A program made the position numbers and the translations under genes. This document shows positions 22,920 to 34,378 of a stretch of DNA of 64,000 nt, piece by piece; the stretch's first letter is position 1; every line of letters starts with the position of its first letter. The DNA comes from Siphonodentalium dalli (lineage: Eukaryota > Mollusca > Scaphopoda > Gadilida > Siphonodentaliidae), in the NCBI GenBank assembly GCA_032622095.1, contig CP136061.1:81876324-81940323 (forward strand), in the 5' to 3' direction. A model generated the notes under the pieces. It was not told the origin of the DNA, made no database searches, and was given only the letters and a program-made list of their open reading frames with translations.

Positions 22920-25550
22920 CAAGGAATATATACAACGGGAAGGTTCACTCCGCGCATTTGTGGTAATCACCGGAAGTTGTCATGACGCCATTCTGGTAGG
23001 ATACCCTGGTAGGAACGTACGTCATCGCATCGTTACTTCCTTGTTTACTTTTACTAATAAGTTAAAAGTGTGGGAGTTTGAAAATGATTTACAAATCAAA
23101 GTGGCATCCAGGATATTTGTGGGATCAACATATCGCTGAAGTAGAGGAACTAAAGTGGTAATCCATATCCATATATGATATATTCGAATGGATCGAATTG
23201 AAAATTCATTTAACTTGTATGTCTACCAGTACTAGGAAACAAACTTACTGGGTGGGATTTCTGTGTCAAATACGACTGTCTTTCATAATTTGACTAATGA
23301 CTATGTCCATAACATTACCTGAGTCATGTCTCTAATTAAAAAAAAATTGAGATCTATTATGGAAAAAAATTGAGATCTATTATGGGATCAAAGTTCACAA
23401 CCTTGGTCATTTAAATTAATTGCTTAGAATATAACCACAATTTAAACATGTTTTAAAAGCTCCACCAAGGGCACCATTCAGTAGGGCTTACATTCCAGAT
23501 GCCACTTTTATTATGAAACTGGCATACCAGTTGATATGGGAATAATTATGGAGTCTGAGTACAAGTTAATGCCATTTATATTGAGTCCTGCATACATGAT
23601 ATATTTCACTAATCTCGCATACACTATATGTATGTACCATCAATATATGATGAGTTTACATCAATTACAGGGGTTGGTGGGACACATATACATGCTACCA
23701 GTATACTGTATTACAAATAAATAGTATGTTACACTTTATACACTACATTTCATTATGTTTGCAGTGCCATTTTATCAATCTGAAATACTTGATATTTAAA
23801 AACATCCACCAAATATCAAATCTTTGGGCCATGATATCATAAACTTCCCTGGTCCTATACCTACCCTGATACCCACATACAAAAAACCCCTACCGGTAAG
23901 ACTTACCAGGTAGTAGCAAATATTTCATTTACATTTCATATCCATATTTTGTCCTTATAGTACATAAATTGTCTGTTGGATAGACTATGTATAGTGAATG
24001 GCGGCAGATGTAGGCCTATATTTTTAATTATTTGTGTGATATCTATAGATTTTCAATATCAAAATAACAGTTTAAATATTTAAACCTACCTGCAAGTATG
24101 AGTTAAGTAAAATCGCACATAATATATAGGCCTACCCGCCTACTCTTAAATATAGTCTATGGTATGGGGAAACAATAATTTTAAAGTTCTGTTATTAGCA
24201 TACAGCACTATATAATATTGTGTCATTTTCAGCAAATGGTGTGGTACCGGTACTTACAATGTGATAGACATGTGTCACGCAATCATGATTAATGTACCGT
24301 ATGGTGTCAATCATTATGAGGTGCCATGGAGATACAATCATCCTCTATGTTTTCCAAAAATAACCGATGACATTATGTTCTTATATTCATGGCTACACTA
24401 CATGCCTACTGCTATGTAATATATTGGCAAACATAACTTACAATACCCAGTATTTATTCAAGAATTTATAAATTATAGCATCTCTGGGTCATGTATATCA
24501 TTAATATTAAATATGATGAGTTTATTTGGGAAATTTTGATGTAGTTATAAAAATATATTGCGTTGATGTGTGTGAAAATATCAATCTTTGTTAAATATTA
24601 AAATAAAAAAGAAGCATATGTAGCCTAAATTTCCCAAATTATCATTCTCTGAGTTCTCATATACCATGCACGCAAGGACTAAGCAAGTCTCAACATGAGT
24701 AAAATACATTTATATATAGCCTTAAATGTTTGAACACTCACTAATTAATCTTTCTTCAGAACAAACAAAAAATCACATGTAGCCTATTTATAAATCTATA
24801 AACCTAGTACATAATTAAATATTTGATATTATCAGAATTCTTGTTTTAATGGGTAATGCTTGAAATGACTAAGTATTTGATTCCAAATATTAAATTATTA
24901 ATGTATCAATGACTAAGGGGGTAAGGGTGTGGCTAGTGCAACCCAATGAATGTACATTACCACATAGCAACTACTTGAACTAGCATTGATGTTATTGACT
25001 TGAGAAGCCTCATAATTGTGTAAAATCTCACAGGGCTCCACGGTCCACCCACACTTTGATTTTGACACTTTTGACTCTTCATAGCCGCCAGAGCCAACAA
25101 GCATGGAATTATTCTGTAATGTTTCCAAATGAATTTTATTTTAAGTTTATGTTTCAATATTTGGTACGCCGCATTTTAATTTAAAATTGGCATCATCACA
25201 GTTATGAATTGAATGATCTCAGCCAAAATTTCGACATTGAATAACAAACGAAAATTGGCAAGAAAGACAGCGTAATTTGGTTGAAATAAATACTCATTTG
25301 CTTTAAAATATATTTTTTTCATGTTGGTGGATTAAAGTATGATATATAGTCACAAATGTTGCTTTTTGTCTGATTGTTTATTCTTTTATAGGCCTACTAT
25401 TTCGATTTTGTTTACACACAAGTCGAATAGCGCTGCGGTAACCAATGACGCCATTCGCTCTTCTATCCTACCAGAATGGCGGATGCTGGCGACGTCATGC
25501 ATTACGTTGAGCCAATAGGAAGCGAACCTTCCCGTTGTATATATTCCCTG
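22920..25550. mobile_element. hAT-type DNA transposon, non-autonomous or decayed (2631 bp)
   Basis: The left end is CAAGGAATATATACAACGGG and the right end, inverted, is CAGGGAATATATACAACGGG; both continue AAGGTTC. A second shared block CGCCATTCTGGTAGGATA lies about 65-90 bp inside each end. Flanking it is an exact 8-bp direct repeat GTCACAAA (22912-22919 and 25551-25558), derived from the minisatellite and fitting the hAT target pattern nTnnnnAn. No recognisable hAT transposase or dimerisation domain is encoded. The interior holds a possible small two-exon frame. Confidence 0.85.
23084..24419 (+). CDS. Possible two-exon frame inside the hAT-type element (23084-23157 + 24233-24419)
   Basis: ATG at 23084 opens MIYKSKWHPGYLWDQHIAEV plus EELK, then a donor-like GTAATC at 23158. 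An acceptor CATTTTCAG at 24224-24232 leads, in matching phase, into a frame open to a TAA at 24417 and reading CKWCGTGTYNVIDMCHAIMI, then about 42 more residues rich in W, Y and H. The spliced product would be 86 residues. The CxxC followed by Cys-His is loosely zinc-finger-like, but I do not recognise the family. Both pieces are short and could be chance; the agreement of phase and good splice signals is the only support. Confidence 0.25.
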
Positions 25551-26237
25551 GTCACAAACCACAGGACCAAGATCCTACGTTACAAACCACAGGACCAAGA
25601 TCCTACGTCACGTGAGACACCTCACAAACCACAGGACCAAGATCCTACGTCACAAATTAAGTCTCTAACCCAAAGCGGTTTTTATTTTTAATTCGTTTAA
25701 ACGATATATAAACGTTTGCCTGATGGGATAAACTAGTACATAGGGTGTGGAAATTCACATTCAATGCACATTCAAAAATAATCATTGTTAAAAACTCATA
25801 TTTATTAATAAGAGTTTTCAACGATGACTATTTTTGAACGTGCAACTTAAATTTACAAGGGAAATAGGTGCCGATTTTAAACATGAAACACACCTCAGCC
25901 ATTTACTAGATGTTCGTAAAGTGCACATAATCCGTTTCACGCCTACGTACAATAACTAATGCAATGAATGTCAACTGCATCATGTCCATATGGCAGATAT
26001 TCGAATGTCTGAAGTGACGGTTCATGGCCCCGAACACTGTCGTCATGCCCATACGTGTCACTATTGCCAACGGAAGTCACAATACATCTTTCAGTAAACT
26101 GTTGTGTTTAGCGAGTAGGTTCGAGTAATATAGTTATGTCGTGGGGCTATCCACAACTTAATGACAAGTCAACACGAGATATATATAGATATATACACGG
26201 GCATGTATGTTTAATTGTTTATTTGCACGATAATATA

Positions 26238-26513
26238 TTAAAGGCACTATTTCTTTGGTTTCGGGGGGTAAAACAAATAGTTGATTCGAGTCGATGAACC
26301 CACCCATCAAAGCTCAGAGTGATCAGATATCGATTTTTGAAGTTTGTTAATTTCTCGAGATGTGACACAGCAACACGTGGTCAAACGGACAAATTGAGGA
26401 TGAAGATGGATAACTCTAAATTCAAGTGATTATTATTCGAATCAAATGTTTGTTACCCCCGAAGCCAAAGAAATAGTAATTTAGGAGCGTCTGATCGGAT
26501 TGAGTACTTTTAA
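26238..26513. mobile_element. TTAA-flanked MITE, copy D (276 bp, both ends from one side)
   Basis: TTAA on both sides. The left part is TTAAAGGCACTATTTCTTTG...GATTCGAGTCGATGAACCC, and the right part returns as GATTATTATTCGAATCAAATGTTTGTTACCCCCGAAGCC-type sequence ending GATTGAGTACTTTTAA. Both halves derive from the same terminal region, inverted, so this copy is an internally deleted and rearranged derivative. Confidence 0.75.
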
Positions 26514-27239
26514 CAAAATATTAAAATATTATAAATAACGTATATTACTATCCATCCCATAACTAACATTATTTCCAATTGGGCAAAAGCCGCCACGTGA
26601 TAACCCAGGAAAAAGTCATATTGGACTCCCGAATGTCATATTGGACTCCCAAGTGTGCAATATGACTTTTTTATCGGGACTCTGTGACGTCACGAATTAA
26701 CTATTGCGAAATGAATCGGTGAAATTGTGATGCGCGCGCAACACTTGTGGATTTAGCAGACATTTCACTTCCGCATTGAGTTTTGTTTTCATTTCCGTGT
26801 TTACTGTTCCAAATCATGCTTTCTGATGATAAAATGCAGGCTTTTGTAGAGACTAAGTGCCGACAAATACCAAAAATAACCACTAAAGTTTTATTCCCGA
26901 AATTTGGATAAACATAAAGTTATTATACAACGTTGTGTACAGTATGCGTTTTTTCTTGTACGAGTCCAGGTTTCACCACAACCTACACAACATTGTACAA
27001 GAAAACCATAGTCAGAAATGGTAACGCCACCAAGATCATATTATTAGCCATAAATATAAATTATAATATAATTATAATATAAACTAGCGTTCAAATTTCA
27101 TGTGGGAAATTTGGATACTTCCATATACCACGTTTCCCCGTTTATCGTGTTATACATTACATTCTTCAAGCTGTCTCTGGTGGGCCCGACTTCGTCCGGG
27201 CTGTTCCCATCTGCTTTCCGGCGAAAGGCGCGGTTGGAC

Positions 27240-27475
27240 CTTGAATTGACTATTTTTAAAGTCAAGGTCAAGTCGGGGTCATGATTTGACCCGTCTAAAA
27301 CACTCCCCGGAGAAAAGCATCCCTAGGTATCAAATTTCGTCGAAATCCGTACGTTTTACCCGATTTGACCGTGTATTGACCATTTTGAAGGTCAAGGTCA
27401 GGTCGGGGTCACGATTTGACCCGCCCAAACACTCCCCGGACAAAAATACTCCTAGGTATCAAATTTCGTCGAAAT
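27240..27475. repeat. ~125-bp tandem pair with GGTCAAGGTCA motif
   Basis: Two units of AGGTCAAGGTCARGTCGGGG...TCAYGATTTGACCCG...ACTCCCCGGA...TAGGTATCAAATTTCGTCGA. GGTCAAGGTCA phrases of this kind are, as I recall, common in repeats of molluscan genomes, which is only weak taxonomic support. Confidence 0.7.
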
Positions 27476-28302
27476 CCAACCTTGATTACCACACGATCGC
27501 ATGCTTTCCAAAGTGAGTGGTAATTATCAATATCAGCACATGTGCTAATCTGTGTCGGACTATTTTGTTGAGGATACCGCTTTCGGGGTAACACTACAGC
27601 TTTTAAAGCGACCCATTCGCAGCTTTTACATCGACCTAATCCCGCATAACACCAGTGGATATTATATTTTCAAGCACAGTATACAACGGTGGCGTTAATT
27701 ACAGTACACCAATTATTCTCCACAGGGCACAGGCGACAGTGTTAATGTCCGGGCTATGCTCGATTCCTTGTGAATGCTGGAACTCTCTAACCTAGTCAAT
27801 TGTGAAGAATGACTCTTCGGACCTAATATGACCAACAGAAAAAATAAAAAAATAAAAAAAATAATATGTCCGTGTGCCGTTTCCGTCCTTAAATTTGCCA
27901 CTTTTGATACTACCCTAATTCCGCACAAAATCATCATCACCAAATTTTCAAACAGACCCCATTAAATGCCAGTTTGTGCGTGCGATTAATTATTTCATAA
28001 CTTGGCCACTAAACGCTTTATAATAAGAAATCTCAGAATAAATCGGTCAGAACTGTATATATACCGTAACCAAACCCTGTTTTTCCCCCACTCCAATATG
28101 TAAACAAAACGCGCGATCTTGCGAGATAAATAGCTCCCGTCTACAATGAATCAGAATGTCTATTACCAGGATCAAGGCATCCTACGAGAATAGAAACAAG
28201 ACGCACGTGGTTTTATCGATAAAGCAATTGATAATTATACTGATATCTGTTTGGTTTTAGGACCCAATTTTTTTTGCTCATTCACAGGCTAATATACTAT
28301 AA

Positions 28303-28616
28303 TAGTCCAGTGCATTTATGAGAAAATAGGGCTGAACCTCAAAATAATTGCAAAAAAATCTGATCATGCGAAATGGCCTTTTTGAGGCAAAAAGTGGCGA
28401 AAATGATGAAAAATTGGTGAAAAATGGAGATTAACATTTTTTTTAATAACTCTTGATGTAAACATACAATTGTTATATTTTCATAATGATAAACTGTGGT
28501 TCAGTTGTATCCAAGATTTTGTATCATTTTATTCTTTAAATATTGATTAACTTTTCGAAATTTGGGTCAAAAAGTTGAAAAATTTGCCAAAATTCAGTGA
28601 AAACTGGAAGTCTACA
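28303..28616. mobile_element. Left end of a TAGTCCAGTGC-terminated element, interrupted by a LINE
   Basis: Starts TAGTCCAGTGCATTTATGAG like the ends of the 30147-31613 palindrome. The sequence ATAACTCTTGAT at its inner side is the target duplication of a LINE insertion, and similarity to the surrounding repeat resumes after 29348. Confidence 0.55.
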
Positions 28617-28628
28617 ATAACTCTTGAT

Positions 28629-29336
28629 TTGATTTGAACAAATTTATTGTGACCCACTATATACAATATATATTACACAGATTAGATATAACAATGATGA
28701 TATGAGTGTGGGCACAGAGGATCGGAGCACAAGTTGCCGAACTTATCGGAGCTCCTCTCCCCTGGCATTCAATTACTAATAAATTCAAATATCGGAGATG
28801 GTTTTAATTCAGTTGTATTGTAGAAGTTACTGTTTAAGTGTGGCTGTTGGAGTGGCTGTGGTCTCGCAGAATTGGGGTAAGGGAAACTATAACGAGAAAA
28901 TTCTTATAATTATGAGATTAAGAGAAACGGTCTGTAGATGAGATAAATGATTGTACTGTCTCAAACAGGCGCGCATTTAGCTTTCCGCTGTAGTGTTGTA
29001 CACCAAACAGGAGATCTTTTTCGGAGACAATAGTCACGTTAAGTTCATCCATACGAGCCCACATCCGATTTCTCGCTTCTGCGTACAGAGGACAACTGAA
29101 GAACAAATGGTTTGCGTCTTCACATGAATTTCCACAAGTACAATTTGGATGAGCTGAGATGTAGTTTTCATCTTTATCAAAGTTTAGGTCGCTACAGTTA
29201 TTTCTAAGTCTACAGTGCAAAATATTTAATCTCCTTTGACCTGTATTGAAATATGGTGGGGGTTTCAAAGTCAGTTATTACAGAATGTTCTATACATGTT
29301 ACTTATGATTTCGTCTTTAGTTGGTTCTGATTAGGG
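28629..29336 (-). mobile_element. 5'-truncated LINE fragment with 12-bp target-site duplication
   Basis: On the minus strand, 28918-29268 encodes 116 residues with the C-x-C-x8-H-x4-C cluster (C43, C45, H54, C59) in TCGNSCEDANHLFFSCPLY, typical of the C-terminus of jockey-like reverse transcriptases. It is preceded by LNILHCRLRNNCSDLN, similar to HAKLRLGCSDLN in the LINE at 59743. The exact direct repeat ATAACTCTTGAT flanks it (28617-28628 and 29337-29348). The 3' end lies at the left, with an A/T-rich tail, as target-primed insertion predicts. The RT core is absent. Confidence 0.85.
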
Positions 29337-29665
29337 ATAACTCTTGATGCAGTTGTAAAATTGTTATAACTGGGCTTGGAACTATTGTTATATAGTTATA
29401 TCCACAATTGTGTTGTTACTACAAGCAAATAATCAAAATAATCAAAATATTATAGAGTGAAGAGATGTAAAAATGGCAAGAAATCCGAGCAAAATGGAAT
29501 TTCACATTACATGTTTATGCATTAGAAAATTGCCATAGTTGGAGTTGGACTGTTGTCAGTCAGTTATATATGGGATTTTCCATCAATTTTGGGCCAGGTT
29601 GTGGTATCAATGACACTAAGTTGTCCATATCTTGTGGCAAAATAGTGAACAAATATAGAAATTCA

Positions 29666-30179
29666 TTAAAAAAAATCTAGAATTTTGAAAAAATAATAAG
29701 TCTGGATAGATCGTTCTAATTTTCTGATAAGGCATGTGCACCTATTGCTTTTGCATTCCGTTTTACATTTACAACGAATGATGTTCAGTAGTTCTTTTGG
29801 AGCTGGTGGTTCCTCACATTTGATAGGATTAAGCCGCCCATTCTTAACCTGCCATCCCCAATCAGTTGGTTCCAAATTAAGCCCCTTCCAACACTGCACC
29901 TGGTGATAGTGTATGTAAATGAAATCCTTTTCTACATAAAAGTCTGACACAGCAGGTTACCCCACCTCTGGTCAGCGCTTTGACAACAGTGATAAGCCTC
30001 TGAAACAAGAGGTGTGGGTCGATGTGTACAACGTCATTGTCGATCTTGAGAGACAGAGTACTCATTATTATTGCTTGGGATGTTCGCTTGAATACATAAC
30101 TCATAACATCTTTCCCTCCCATGTTCATAAGGATCTTCATGCCTATTAGTCCAGTGCATTTATGAGAATAAAGTGCCAA
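29666..30179 (-). pseudogene. Decayed mobile-element-associated protein with DWGW and cysteine cluster
   Basis: Two overlapping minus-strand frames together read LKIDNDVVHIDPHLLFQRLI, a frameshift, then a stretch with TDWGW, PPAPKELLNIIRCKCKTECK and SNRCTCL. By recall this order (VHIDPxLLFQR, then PS/TDWGW, PxAxxxLLxxIxCxCKxxC, xCxC) matches the C-terminal part of a large family of multicopy proteins in many invertebrate genomes, generally regarded as mobile-element derived. The frameshift between 29877 and 29950 and the loss of the N-terminal body make this a pseudogene. I cannot name the superfamily. Confidence 0.6.
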
Positions 30180-31613
30180 ACCTCAAACTAATTGCAACAC
30201 AATGTTTCTTAGCAGGAATAAGTCTATTAACCAACCAATTATAAACAACACCCTAAAAATCAAAAAGGATCAAGAAAGGCGAAATTGATAAAAAAAATTA
30301 AGTAAATTTAGTAAAATTTCATAGCTTTTCAAGGATGTTTATAAAAAACTTCTTTTCACATGTGCTTCCATTTATATATCCATTGTTTTGAGTACACAAT
30401 CCTGATTACAGAACAGAAAATATTTTCCAGATACGTTGATAATTTTTCAAGTTATGTGCCTCCAAAATTGGGAGTTTGTCTAATTTCGGAGCCTCAATTT
30501 CTGAATAATTAGCTAAAATCCATATTTTAGGGTCTAGTATTTTAAAAACTAGAGAACAATGAAGGGATATCTGACTGGTGTATTAGTTGCCTCACTATAT
30601 TGTGCACAAAAAATGATTTCTTTATGCATCTATGATCGAGAAGACAAAAATATTCTTAAACAAAATGTGTGTTTCATTGTATGGACTTAGCCAAATTTGC
30701 CTTGTGACACAGAACTGGTGTGATGAAATACCATATTTGAGGTCATACAACTCAATAAATTGATATACATATGCCCTGTATTTCTCATAACCTCTTACGT
30801 ATACTAGGTTAAATACATGTAAACTGTGCTGGAATTGCTAAACACATAAGTGCCATAATCAACTTATGGCCCTATGAATCCTTTGTATTGACTCTTTTCC
30901 AAAAATGCCATTTTGGACTGTTTTGTGGCGCTTTTGTCCATTTTAAAGTTTTTTTGTTTTAAGTTATTTTGAGAAATACAGGGAATATGGATATATAATT
31001 ATTGATTTGTATGACATCAAATATGCTATTTCATCACACCGGTTCTGGACCACAGGCAAATTTGGCTGTCCATACAATGGTGGAACACACATTTTGTTTA
31101 AGAATATTTTTGTCCTCTCAATCATAGATGCATAAAAAAATATCATATTTTGTGCACAACCTAGAGAGGAAATGACTAAAACAACAAGGAATCCCTTCGT
31201 TTTTCTTTATTTTTTAAAATACAAGACCATAAAAAATGGATTTTAACTAATTTTGAGAAATTGAGCCTCCGAAATTAGACAAACTCCAAATTTTGGAGGC
31301 ACATAACTCAATAAATACTGAACGTATCCAGGAAAGGTTTTCTGTTCTGTAATCAGGGTTGTGCACTCTACAAAATGGATATATAAATGGAAGGACATGT
31401 GTAAGGAAGTTTTTTATAAACATCCTTAAAAAGCTATAAAATGAGTATTTTACCAAATTTTGACAAATTTATTTCACAAAATTCATCAATTTAGCATTTA
31501 TTGATTCTTGTTGATTATTAGTATATTATTTGTGATCGGTTAAAGTACTTATTCCCACTGAGAAACTTTGTGTTGCAATTATTTTGAGGTGAAACCATAA
31601 ATGCACTGGACTA
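30147..31613. mobile_element. 1.47-kb TA-flanked palindromic element
   Basis: The left end TAGTCCAGTGCATTTATGAG and right end, inverted, TAGTCCAGTGCATTTATGGT enclose sequence that is an imperfect palindrome throughout. The blocks around 30640-30800 and 30960-31110, with CCATTGTATGGAC, CACAC.GGTTCTG and GAGAAATACAGGG, are inverted partners, and the centre is near 30880. Termini read as GTCCAGTGC flanked by TA, compatible with a Tc1/mariner-type target, but no transposase is seen. Confidence 0.75.
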
Positions 31614-31719
31614 TAATTAATTGGCCATACATCTATGTATAATAATCAAGAACGTTTGACATAAATAAGATAAATAATTTATTAAATATTGCCGTTATCA
31701 ATTATCTTTGTACGAACCA

Positions 31720-32675
31720 CAGGGGCATGTAACGCGCTCCGCTGTCCGCCCCCTTTTGTGCTGCCCATATACGCCGCCTCTATATACGCGCCTGCTTCAC
31801 GTTAATGGTAGTATAATAGAGACAAGGGGAACTGTAATTATTCACCTTTTTACCATCGCTCGGCAATCGGACAAATTTAGCCCATTCACCCCAGTAATGC
31901 TAACGATATAGCCACGGATGTACCGACGAAGAATTCATCTTTCAATCAATACCACAAACTCCCATCAGAACCATTCATATACATAGCATTTGATAAATTT
32001 TCAACCACCGAATATTGTCTCCGGAGGGGGTAAATTTCCAGTTTGATCCGTCTCAGTAGCAATGGCGGATATGTTTCTCTAAATTCACCACCCATACAGC
32101 TTACTATCATTAAAATCGGTCAAACGATCAACTAAACATCTGGAGCTCAGTGATTTCTTGTCGGCTAATAATTTATTTACTCATACAAATCAACACATCG
32201 TCAGGAAACAATTTTTATAGAGGCGAAATCTGTCGATAATTCTAATTTTGTTTTCATTATATTTGTTAACGATCCACCCATGCAGCTCCTCATTTTAATA
32301 TTCATTACGACCTGACCTCGATTCTAATACTGAGCGGTGATTGGCTGTTTCTACTATGGCAGTCATGGAAAGGTCAGGTCATAATGAATATTAAAATGAG
32401 GAGCTGCGTGAATAGTAAACAAAAAATGAAAAAAAGTTGGAATTATCGACAGATTTCGACATGAATTCTTCGCCGATACATCCGTGGCTATATCGTTAGC
32501 ATTACTGGGGTGAATGGGCTAAATTTGTCCGATTGCCGAGCGATGGTAAAAAGGTGAATAACTACAGTTCCCCTTGTCTCTATTATACTACCATCAACGT
32601 GAAGCAGGTGCGTAAATAGAAGCGGCGTATATGTGCAGCGCAAAGGGGGGGGACAGAGGAGCGCGATTACTCCAA
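31720..32675. mobile_element. Inverted-repeat element with ~210-bp arms and nested palindrome
   Basis: The left arm 31729-31938 (GCGCTCCGCTGTCCGCCCCC...GACGAAGAATTCAT) is inverted at 32461-32669. The left end CAGGGGCATGTAAC is hAT-like and reappears inverted at the end of a second copy (about 45335-45838). A separate 126-bp palindrome, GCAGCTCCTCATTTTAATAT...GAGCTGC at 32282-32407, lies between the arms and looks like a nested MITE. It is non-coding. Confidence 0.75.
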
Positions 32676-33740
32676 CAGAACAGGCATGCGCACTACAGTT
32701 AAAATTACCCACCATTCACTTCACTATACCCCAGGGGCTCCCAATGGGTTATAAATTATTTTCAGGCTATCAGTTAATTGAATACTATTTCCTTTTTACT
32801 AAACTAAATAAATAAACTGAAGTAAACTAAATCAAATATAGGACTTACATATTATTTTTTGGCATATCTTATAACAAAAAACCCAAAAATAACCATTATT
32901 GATACCGCATTCGGGGTAAGACTACAGCTTTTAAAGCGACTCATTAGGAGTACCACTTCAGCTTTTACATCGACCTATTCCCCCATTGGACCAGTGGTTA
33001 TTATATTTTCAAGCGCAGAATACACCGGTGGCGTTAATAATAACTTTATATTATTGCACAGGAGCAGCATGACCTAGCCGACCGTATTCATGCTGCCCCT
33101 GAGTGATAGGTACAACATGAACATATGATGACGTATTTACAATTTTACACAGACTACTTGATATTTGGATCATCGGCTGGTGCTTAATTTAAATAATTGA
33201 TATGGACATTTAATCGAGACTGAGTTGAATTTTGAACAATGATGTCCTAGAGATTCTGGACAAGTTCGAAAGATTGTAACACAACCAGTGTAGTGGTCGC
33301 GACAGTCCTGTGTCATATTCACGGACAACGCCATACATGTGACACGTGGCTATATATGGTGTTCAGGGTGATAACCGGAGTACATAATGAGCGACACATC
33401 ATAACACAATAATCGCATCTATAACGTACATCGTTATGGCAACAACACTTTTTCTAGTAAATATGCCATATAACATAACATAACATCGATATTTAATATG
33501 GTAGCCTATCGATAACAGGTATGACAACACATCGCATCTAACATGGAATCACATATAATACATGGCCGGACATCGATACAGAGAGTGGATACATATCGCA
33601 TCTAACATGGAATCACATATAATACATGGCCGGACATCGATACAGAGAGTGGATACATATCGCATCTAACATGGAATCACATATAATACATGGCCGGACA
33701 CAGGTATCGAGTAATGGCTACACAGCTTGTCTTCCTATTG
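32676..33740. repeat. Intron 2 sequence with dispersed repeat and 67-bp tandem repeat
   Basis: The block 32895-33060 matches 27565-27720. Positions 33528-33705 hold about 2.7 units of a 67-bp repeat (ACATCGCATCTAACATGGAA...GGATACATAT). No gene was seen. Confidence 0.7.
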
Positions 33741-34205
33741 TTAAAGGTACTAAATCCGATCAGACGGTCCTACATTACTATTTCTTTGGCTTCGGGGGCA
33801 AACAAATATTTGATTCGAGTCGAGAAACCCACCCGTCAAAGCTCAGAATGATCAGAAATCGATTTTTGAAGTTCGTTATTTCTCGAGATGTGTAATTATA
33901 CGTGGCCCAGAAACACGTGGTCAAACTGATGGTCTCGGACAAAATTCCGGATGAAGATGGATAACTCTAAAATCAAGTGGTAATAAGGTCAAATTTCATG
34001 ATACTTTAGTAATAATACGGCCATATTTTGTTGAACAAAATGTTGACAAATAACAAGTTTTGGGAAATTTTATACCATAATTGACAGTGGTTAGCATTAT
34101 TTTGTTGCAATAAATCGATTCTGATAACTAAAGCGTATTTTGAAGAAATGTTGTTGTTAATTCTTGATGGTATGGGGACCCTCTGATCGGACTGAGTACC
34201 TTTAA
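33741..34205 (-). mobile_element. TTAA-flanked MITE, copy E (465 bp)
   Basis: Ends TTAAAGGTACTAAATCCGAT and, inverted, TTAAAGGTACTCAGTCCGAT, so each has a few mismatches to the family. Its orientation is opposite to A and B. It lies 166 bp before the foldback element. Confidence 0.88.
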
Positions 34206-34370
34206 GATCGGTAATAAATGGAACTTACGCTTATTTTTAAAGCAGGTGTACCTCTTCCGGGCAACAATTACAACAACATCATTTCTATAAACTCCGATTT
34301 CAGCACTATAAATAGCTACTTTGTGAATAAAATACAGATACAACTGAAGACTGGATATATTATTTGTCGA

Positions 34371-34378
34371 TAATGGCA
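34371..34378. repeat. 8-bp target-site duplication, left
   Basis: TAATGGCA, identical to 39568-39575 on the far side of the foldback element. Confidence 0.9.

Larger units (their letters stand above)
22291..25665. repeat. 42-bp minisatellite interrupted by a transposon (22291-22919 and 25551-25665)
   Basis: About 15 units on the left and about 3 on the right of CCTCACAAACCACAGGACCA plus AGATCCTACGTCACGTGAGACA. Most units contain CACGTG next to TACGTCA. The array was one block before insertion of the hAT-like element at 22920-25550. Being a multiple of three, its unit keeps long frames open without coding meaning. Confidence 0.93.
25666..28302. other. Intron 2 sequence with TTAA-MITE copy D and small repeats
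   Basis: Contains copy D (listed separately), a 125-bp tandem pair at 27240-27475, and a block at 27565-27720 (GATACCGCTTTCGGGGTAA...GCTTTTACATCGACCTA) that recurs at 32895-33060. A TCATATTGGACTCCCRA duplication lies at 26610-26650. No gene was seen. Confidence 0.5.

Noticed and set aside
22413-22985. 190-codon HLTNHRTKILRHVR repeat protein
   Set aside because: The 42-bp unit is a multiple of three, so an open frame is expected by chance. It is also interrupted by a transposon.
26701-26883. 60-codon minus-strand frame as a small gene
   Set aside because: The length is near chance, there is no recognisable domain, and no supporting splice or regulatory context was seen.
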